From assembly GCF_000422345.1 (NCBI RefSeq), contig NZ_AULP01000013.1, forward strand, positions 17,123-81,122: a stretch of 64,000 nt of DNA. Direction: 5' to 3'. The notes under the pieces are model-generated. The model was not told the origin of the DNA, ran no database searches, and saw only the letters and a program-made list of their open reading frames with translations. Source of the stretch: Neomelitea salexigens DSM 19753 (GTDB lineage: Bacteria > Pseudomonadota > Gammaproteobacteria > Pseudomonadales > Spongiibacteraceae). This document shows positions 56,556 to 64,000 of this stretch, piece by piece (positions within the stretch are counted from its first letter, which is position 1; the number at the start of each line of letters is the position of its first letter). Both the position numbers and the translations under genes were made by a program.

Positions 56556-58757
56556 TTAAAAACGACCTGCATTCATAACCTTATGCCATGCATTTATAAA
56601 GTCGTTGAGAAATAGCTCCTCGCCGTCATTGGCAGCGTATGCTTCAGCAATTGCCCTTAGTTCTGAGTTAGAACCAAAGATCAGATCAACCGTTGTTGCC
56701 GTCCATTTTAGTTGTCCACTGTCTCGGTCAAAGCCCTCATAAAGGTTGTCCGACTTTGCTTTCCACTGCGTTGACATATCGACAAGATTGACGAAGAAGT
56801 CATTGCTTAACCGCCCAGGCTGTTTTGTTAATACGCCGTGCTTTAAGCCGCTAGTGTTGGCGTCAAGGACGCGCATACCGCCTATTAGCGCGGTCATTTC
56901 CGGCGCGGTAAGCCCAAGTAGATCGGCTTTTTCAATCAGCATCTCAGCGGGTTTGTAATAGGCGCCGTCACTGTAATAGTTTCGGAAACCATCCGCTTTG
57001 GGCTCTAAGGCCGCAAAGGACTGCGCGTCGGTCATGCTTTGGGTGGCATCGCCGCGCCCAGATTCAAAGGGTACCTCGACCTTGTGTCCGGCGTCCTTTG
57101 CGGCCTGCTCGATGGCTGCGGCCCCCCCTAACACGATGAGGTCAGCCATCGATATATCGCTGCGACTCTCATCTTTGACCTCTTTCAAGGTGTTCAAAAC
57201 CTTTGCCAGCTCCTTAGGGTTGTTGGCAGGCCAATCCTTTTGCGGCGTTAGGCGGACTCGGGCGCCATTGCTACCACCGCGCATATCTGTGTAACGGTAA
57301 GTCGATGCAGAGGCCCAGGCCGTGCGAATCAATTCTGATATGGTCAGTCCTGAATCGAGGATTTTTGACTTGAGCTTTCGAACTTCTCGTTTACTGATTT
57401 TTTCGCCAGCCGGCACAGGGTCTTGCCAGATAAATGTCTCGTCTGGGACGTTGCTGCCTACATAGCGGGTTTTTGGTCCCAAGTCCCGGTGGGTGAGTTT
57501 GAACCACGCTTTTGCAAAGGCTTCGTCAAACTGCGCGGGATTTTTCCAAAATCGTTCGGCTATCTTGCGAAAGGCAGGGTCTTCTTTCAGTGCCAAGTCT
57601 GTTGTGAGCATGACTGGCGGGTTGCGCTTGCCCTTTATATGGGCGTCCGGAACACTGGTGTGAAGCGCCTCGTTTTTGGGAATCCACACTTCACCACCGC
57701 CGGGGGAGGTATGCTTCTTCCATTCATTGCGGAATAAATTGTCGAGGTAAAGAATAGACCAGCGTGTGGGGGTTTGTGTCCAAGCGCCTTCTAGGCCGCT
57801 GGTCATGGTGTCTTCGGAGTGTCCCTTGCCACACTTGTTTTTCCAGCCCAGTCCTTGCTGCTCTATCGGTGCTGCCGCGGGCTCTGGGCCAACGCACGAG
57901 CCTTTGCTGCCACCGTGCATTTTTCCGAGGGTGTGTCCGCCAGCGATTAGCGCGACAATCTCCTCGTCATTCATGGCCATCCGGTAAAACGACTGGCGAA
58001 TGTCCTCAGCGGCCATTTTGGGGTCCATATTGCCGTTGCGCCCTTCGGGATTAACGTAGATTAATCCCATGTGCACAGCTGCCAGGGGTTTTTCTAGCTC
58101 CCCGTCTTCGCTGAAGCGTTTGTCATTTCCCAGCATCTCGGTTTCGGGCCCCCAGTAAACGAGGTCTGCTTCCCAGTCGTCTTCTCTACCGCCGGCGAAG
58201 CCCAGGGTCTTGAATCCCATGGACTCTAGGGCCACATTGCCGGCCAGAACCATCAGGTCGGCCCAAGACACATTGCGCCCATACTTTTGCTTTACAGGCC
58301 AAAGTAGGCGCCGTGCTTTGTCTAAGCTGGCATTGTCAGGCCAGCTGCCTAAGGGTTCGAAGCGCTGCTGACCGCCGTCGGCACCGCCTCTGCCATCGTG
58401 AATTCTGTATGTGCCCGCACTGTGCCAAGCCATGCGAATCATCAGGCCGCCGTAATGTCCCCAGTCTGCGGGCCACCAGTCTTGAGAGTCTTTAAGTGTT
58501 GCTTCGATATCTGCTTTCAGTTGTGCAAGGTCAACGCTTTCGAAGGCGGCGGCATAATCGAAGTTATCTGAGTAAGGGCTTGATCGTCGATCGTGGTCGC
58601 GAAGAGGGGATAGATCAACCTGGTTTGGCCACCAGAAGCTGTTGGGTTTCGCTTTACCGCTAAACATGTTCTCTGCAAAAGCACTGGCGCCGAATGTTGT
58701 CGCGATTGCCGCGCTCAGTGCTATTGCGGCTAGAGGTGGAAATTTTTGTTTTTGCAT
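56556..58757 (-). CDS. katG: Catalase-peroxidase with signal peptide (exported KatG)
   Basis: Bifunctional haem enzyme that removes hydrogen peroxide. The 733 residues cover both KatG repeats. The distal Arg-Trp-His are in [11 protein letters not shown], the cross-linked Tyr in [10 protein letters not shown] and Met in FYRMAMND, and the proximal His in [12 protein letters not shown]. The N-terminus [26 protein letters not shown] is a clear Sec-type signal with an Ala-x-Ala cleavage site, so it should act in the periplasm, like KatP. Most KatG enzymes are cytoplasmic. It has its own terminator and stands alone. Confidence 0.96.
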   Translation of the reverse strand: MQKQKFPPLAAIALSAAIATTFGASAFAENMFSGKAKPNSFWWPNQVDLSPLRDHDRRSSPYSDNFDYAAAFESVDLAQLKADIEATLKDSQDWWPADWGHYGGLMIRMAWHSAGTYRIHDGRGGADGGQQRFEPLGSWPDNASLDKARRLLWPVKQKYGRNVSWADLMVLAGNVALESMGFKTLGFAGGREDDWEADLVYWGPETEMLGNDKRFSEDGELEKPLAAVHMGLIYVNPEGRNGNMDPKMAAEDIRQSFYRMAMNDEEIVALIAGGHTLGKMHGGSKGSCVGPEPAAAPIEQQGLGWKNKCGKGHSEDTMTSGLEGAWTQTPTRWSILYLDNLFRNEWKKHTSPGGGEVWIPKNEALHTSVPDAHIKGKRNPPVMLTTDLALKEDPAFRKIAERFWKNPAQFDEAFAKAWFKLTHRDLGPKTRYVGSNVPDETFIWQDPVPAGEKISKREVRKLKSKILDSGLTISELIRTAWASASTYRYTDMRGGSNGARVRLTPQKDWPANNPKELAKVLNTLKEVKDESRSDISMADLIVLGGAAAIEQAAKDAGHKVEVPFESGRGDATQSMTDAQSFAALEPKADGFRNYYSDGAYYKPAEMLIEKADLLGLTAPEMTALIGGMRVLDANTSGLKHGVLTKQPGRLSNDFFVNLVDMSTQWKAKSDNLYEGFDRDSGQLKWTATTVDLIFGSNSELRAIAEAYAANDGEELFLNDFINAWHKVMNAGRF

Positions 58758-59293
58758 TGTGCTCTCCTAGCTAGCGCGAAAATTATGGGTATGTCGAGCG
58801 TGATTCCAGCGCACGGGCGCAATTGCATAGTGTGCAACCCAAGCAGACGCTGGTACCTCGCCCTATCAACATAGTTCACTTATTGATCTGACGTGTGTTG
58901 AATTTTTCTACTGACTTAATAGCGAATGACTATCGACAGGAGGAGTTTTGCTGGCAAAGCTGGCTTTTGGGAGTTAAGGGCGTGCTGTTAAGCCGAAAAG
59001 CAACAGTAGCTGGGTGTTTGTGGTTTGTAATTATTTGAATTTTAATGAAATTTTTAGGATTTTCTGCAAGTGTGCCCAGTGTCTCGTTCAAGTGAAATGC
59101 CCGAAACTGGGGGGCTGAAGGCTGTTTGTAACCTTGAATATGGCGCTTGAGCCCGTGTTCTTAGCGGATTTTTCAGTTGTTTTGGAAAAATTCCACCAGA
59201 TTTAGCATAATTCCGCAAAATAAGAGAGAAATTTTTTCTCACTTCCAGTATCGTAGCCAACCATTTTCAACCACAGCTTATTCAGAGACTGCC
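58758..59293 (+). other. 536-base gap between katG and fusA2
   Basis: AT-rich non-coding stretch holding the divergent promoters of katG and fusA2. I see no RNA gene or complete OxyR site (only CTAT-N4-ATAG at about 58862-58873). A strong AGGAGGAG at 58938-58945 is followed by TTG and nine codons to a stop at 58977, a possible leader peptide. The fusA2 leader contains a short GAGAAA/TTTCTC stem near 59225-59240. Confidence 0.5.
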
Positions 59294-61378
<2,085 letters not shown>

Positions 61379-61400
61379 CACCGCTAGCTAGTTCTTTTCG

Positions 61401-61435
61401 AAAGCCCCTGCGGGAATCCGCCGGGGCTTTTTTTT
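61401..61435 (+). terminator. Terminator after fusA2
   Basis: AAAGCCCC pairs with GGGGCTTT, extended by GCGG/CCGC, and is followed by eight T. Confidence 0.92.
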
Positions 61436-61616
61436 GTCTTCTGAAATAGTGTTGGGTGTTGACGTTGTTGTCTGGAGTGCCTGCGCGGGTAAAGGGCGCA
61501 AGCCCTATTAAACACACAGCACAGGGGACGTAAAACGTGTTAAATACTCACGAGCTTTGTGCACTACCGTGTTATCCGCGCTGGTAAAATTCCTCTTCCC
61601 TAAGGAGAGAGTGTTC

Positions 61617-62828
61617 ATGTCTAAGCCCAAAGCGTCGAAAAACAAACGGCCACTATTAGCGGAACTGCGTAGCCAAGCGTTGCTGATGAATCAGCGAGCG
61701 GTGCAGGCTGCCGTGAATACTTATGACTGGGTATTGCGCCCCAAGCAATTGGTGAAGTCCGGGTTGACCGAGTATGAAACGGTTTACGCGGGGGATCTAA
61801 TGAAGGTGCGTTACTACTCCCTCGTCGATGAAGACGAGATCGAGTTGGAAGATGGCAGCCGGATGCCGGTGCGTCGCCGTCAGCACAGTGTTCCTCTGGT
61901 GTTGGTGCCGCCTTTGGGCGTCACCGTAGAAACATTTGACCTGCTGCCGCAGCGCTCGTTAGTGAGATATCTGGCGGCGCGCGGTTTTAAAACCTACCTG
62001 ATTGATTGGGGGGAGCCTCAGCGTCGCCATGCCCACCTGGGCTTGTTTGACTACGCGGACGAGATGTTTGCCACCGCACTGGACGAAGTTCGAAAACACT
62101 CGGGTAAAACGGATTTGTCGTTAATGGGTTGGTGCATGGGTGGCCTGTTGTCATTGATCCACCTTGGATTGCAGCAAGACCCCAGAATTCGAAACTTAAT
62201 TACCGTTGCCAGTCCAATAAATTTGCGCGGTGGCGGAATCGTGGCGGGGGCCGCACAGGCCATCAATGCGCCGGCGCAAATCGTTCGGCGCTACTCTGAT
62301 TTTCGCCTCGAAAACCTCGACCCCAGCAAGCTTCAATTGCCCGCCTGGGCGACGACAGTCATCTTTAAGCTCACCGACCCGATTGGAAGCGTCACAACCT
62401 ATTGGGATTTGTTGATGCGCTCGTGGGACCGCGAGTTTGTGGTTGCGCACTCGACCACCGCAAATTATCTGAACAATATGCTTATGTATCCAGCAGGCAT
62501 GCTGAGAGACTTTGCAATCAAGGTCGCTGTGGACAACGACTTGGCAAGTGGCCGCATTGTGGTTGGCGAGCGGGTGGCTGAGCTGGGAAATATTCAAAGT
62601 TCGCTGCTTGCCTTCGCCGGTGCGGGAGATGTGTTAGTGAAGCCGCCCATCGCCGAAAAAATCATGGACGTAGTCGGTGTGGACGTGGGGAATCGTGACA
62701 AAGCATTCCACATCGCCCCCGGAGGGCACATGGGAGTAATTCTTGGAAAAAGCGCACTGGAAAGCGTGTGGGGCCCTGCGGCTGACTGGCTGGTGTCGCG
62801 CTCCAAGCAGCGACCCTATAAAGCTTGA
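61617..62828 (+). CDS. PHA-synthase (PhaC)-like alpha/beta hydrolase
   Basis: 403 residues from ATG 61617 (AAGGAGA 8 bases upstream). The nucleophile box is GWCMGG with Cys instead of Ser, as in PhaC polyhydroxyalkanoate synthases; Asp is in AGAGDVLV and His in APGGHMGVILG. VLVPPLGVTVETFDLLP and TYLIDWGEP are shared with class III PhaC. It lacks the long N-terminal domain of class I/II enzymes and no PhaE, phasin or phaA/B gene is adjacent, so a true polymerase role is not certain. Confidence 0.82.
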   Translation: MSKPKASKNKRPLLAELRSQALLMNQRAVQAAVNTYDWVLRPKQLVKSGLTEYETVYAGDLMKVRYYSLVDEDEIELEDGSRMPVRRRQHSVPLVLVPPLGVTVETFDLLPQRSLVRYLAARGFKTYLIDWGEPQRRHAHLGLFDYADEMFATALDEVRKHSGKTDLSLMGWCMGGLLSLIHLGLQQDPRIRNLITVASPINLRGGGIVAGAAQAINAPAQIVRRYSDFRLENLDPSKLQLPAWATTVIFKLTDPIGSVTTYWDLLMRSWDREFVVAHSTTANYLNNMLMYPAGMLRDFAIKVAVDNDLASGRIVVGERVAELGNIQSSLLAFAGAGDVLVKPPIAEKIMDVVGVDVGNRDKAFHIAPGGHMGVILGKSALESVWGPAADWLVSRSKQRPYKA

Positions 62829-62999
62829 AGCCTCGTGGTTTTAGCGAGTGAAATGATTGGCGTTCTGCAAACGAGTGGAAGGCCAGTTAAGTTTGGTTTG
62901 CCCTTTTTCCCCTATTCATATTTTTGCTGTTCGCTCCTTGTCGGTGTGTTCGTGCTAATAACAGCGGAATACGTACCGGTCTGATTCCAATGCTATTTT

Positions 63000-63018
63000 A
63001 CGTTGTGCAATACAACGT
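63000..63018. repeat. Short perfect inverted repeat
   Basis: ACGTTGT and ACAACGT flank GCAAT, just upstream of the IS remnant. It could be an operator or the end of a lost element. Confidence 0.4.
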
Positions 63019-63046
63019 TGCTCAATTTCCTACGCCGATACGATAG

Positions 63047-63396
<350 letters not shown>

Positions 63397-63476
63397 GTGA
63401 GTAGTTTTTGGTAGTCGTGGTGCCTAGACAGGATTTTTCGTGAGGAGTTAGGCAGTCCGTTGTTAGATTGCCTTGC

Positions 63477-63746
63477 TTATATCCAGCCCTCTAATTTCTC
63501 GCCACCCTCTGGGCCTATAAAAGACTGGATGCCGTCCGTCGCTATAGTTTTTTTAGCTTCGTCCAGTGCTTCCGCGTCGGTGCTAAATGCCTCATCCCAG
63601 GCGGTAGAGTTGCCGTGCTCATCTACAACCTCTAAGTACCAGCCTTGCTGGCCTTCGAGTCGATATATTTCGATATTGACGGACGTGTTGCCAGCGGCTA
63701 TCTCCTGAGTCAGTTCTGAAAACTTGATGTTCTGTTCTTCTTCCAA
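63477..63746 (-). CDS. Small acidic hypothetical protein
   Basis: 89 residues, acidic, beginning MEEEQNIKFSELTQEIAAG with YLEVVDEHGNSTAWDEAFST in the middle. I do not recognise a family with certainty. Coding is supported by GGAGG 8 bases before the TTG start (63746-63744), sensible codon use and no membrane or signal segments. It lies between the IS remnant and the tRNA, on the tRNA strand. Confidence 0.65.
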   Translation of the reverse strand: MEEEQNIKFSELTQEIAAGNTSVNIEIYRLEGQQGWYLEVVDEHGNSTAWDEAFSTDAEALDEAKKTIATDGIQSFIGPEGGEKLEGWI

Positions 63747-63875
63747 AATTATTGCCTCCGCTAGGTGCGCTGTATCGCCAGTGTCATACCTGACGTTTTA
63801 CAGTAATTTCTTTTGGCCGAATAGGGTGCCCGAAGGTCGTAGTGCGTTGCGCTTGCCGCAGAGTAAATTTGGTGA

Positions 63876-63905
63876 TGGGCACACTGTGGGCACAGAATGG
63901 GCACA
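63876..63905. repeat. Three TGGGCACA repeats with 11-bp phase
   Basis: TGGGCACA occurs at 63876, 63887 and 63898, exactly 11 bases apart, so all copies face the same side of the helix. Such phased sites beside a tRNA resemble integrase arm-binding sites, but no integrase gene is in view. Confidence 0.6.
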
Positions 63906-63929
63906 GAGAGACTTTTATTTAGGCGATAA

Positions 63930-63967
63930 AAAAGGCGAATCTGCTAAGTGCATGATTCGCCTTTTCT
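63930..63967 (-). terminator. Terminator of the tRNA transcript
   Basis: AAAAGGCGAAT pairs with ATTCGCCTTTT across a 14-base loop, with a T run following on the minus strand. It lies just 3' of the tRNA. Confidence 0.8.
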
Positions 63968-63971
63968 TTTT

Positions 63972-64000
63972 TGGTAGCGGGGGCAGGATTCGAACCTACG
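63972..64000 (-). tRNA. tRNA, 3' end only (isotype not readable)
   Basis: Read on the minus strand: T stem GTAGG, loop TTCGAAT, T stem CCTGC, acceptor strand CCCCGCT, discriminator A and an encoded CCA. The 5' acceptor should read AGCGGGG. The anticodon lies beyond the window, so the amino acid cannot be named. Confidence 0.93.

Noticed and set aside
58758..58900. OxyR-binding site upstream of katG
   Set aside because: Only a CTAT-N4-ATAG element and isolated ATAG/ATTG pieces are present; the four-part spaced motif is not complete.

Overview
The window looks like a chromosomal segment from a free-living gammaproteobacterium of about 55% GC. The gene order uvrA / MFS transporter / ssb, the fabB-fabA pair, ispB facing rplU-rpmA-obgE-proB, a second EF-G gene (fusA2), separate MoaB and MoeA, and a PHA-synthase-like hydrolase all fit the Pseudomonas/Cellvibrio/Spongiibacter part of the class. 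The mix of a PQQ alcohol dehydrogenase, SulP permease, TonB receptor, FMO, P450 and neutral ceramidase suggests an aerobic, probably marine, heterotroph. The genus is an inference and is not proven by the sequence.

Layout. (1) 1-17.1 kb is mostly conserved housekeeping: uvrA (cut by the window start), an MFS exporter, ssb, a degenerate RmlD-like protein with moaB and moeA, fabB/fabA, galU with a phosphomannomutase/phosphoglucomutase, pgi, ispB, rplU-rpmA, obgE-proB, rpsT and dgkA. Convergent pairs are separated by clear bidirectional terminators. (2) 17.2-29.1 kb is one tightly packed plus-strand cell-envelope cluster: an LpxL-type acyltransferase, an ELM1-family protein, four glycosyltransferases and a YrbL-type kinase-like protein. 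It is followed by rfbB, rfbA, wecF, a formyltransferase and wecE, which together should make and transfer a dTDP-4-amino-4,6-dideoxygalactose derivative. The acetyltransferase WecD expected for enterobacterial common antigen is absent and a formyltransferase sits in the set. (3) 29.3-35.5 kb (plus): SulP permease with a tandem universal stress protein, a coniferyl-aldehyde-type dehydrogenase, and a lipoprotein quinohaemoprotein alcohol dehydrogenase. (4) 35.5-43.7 kb (minus): di-haem peroxidase, TonB receptor, and a translationally coupled run TauE/SDR/epimerase/BASS transporter/FMO, with a divergent AraC regulator. (5) 44.8-56.5 kb is an accessory region: a BLUF photoreceptor split by a frameshift, a lipoprotein alpha/beta hydrolase, metY, an M60-like (ImpA-type) lipoprotein protease, an isochorismatase-fold hydrolase, a lipoprotein neutral ceramidase, a P450 with a cupin dioxygenase, and a Gdx/SugE-type SMR transporter. 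(6) 56.5-64 kb: an exported KatG, fusA2, a PhaC-like protein, an IS3-family remnant, a small hypothetical protein, and the 3' end of a tRNA next to three 11-bp-phased repeats, which together resemble the edge of an integrated element.

How the genes connect: galU, the phosphomannomutase, pgi, rfbA/rfbB and the glycosyltransferases form a sugar-nucleotide-to-surface-glycan route. The PQQ alcohol dehydrogenase and aldehyde dehydrogenase form a plausible alcohol-to-acid oxidation pair. The ImpA-like protease, ceramidase and alpha/beta hydrolase are three surface lipoprotein hydrolases within 9 kb whose family substrates are eukaryotic-type glycoproteins and lipids.
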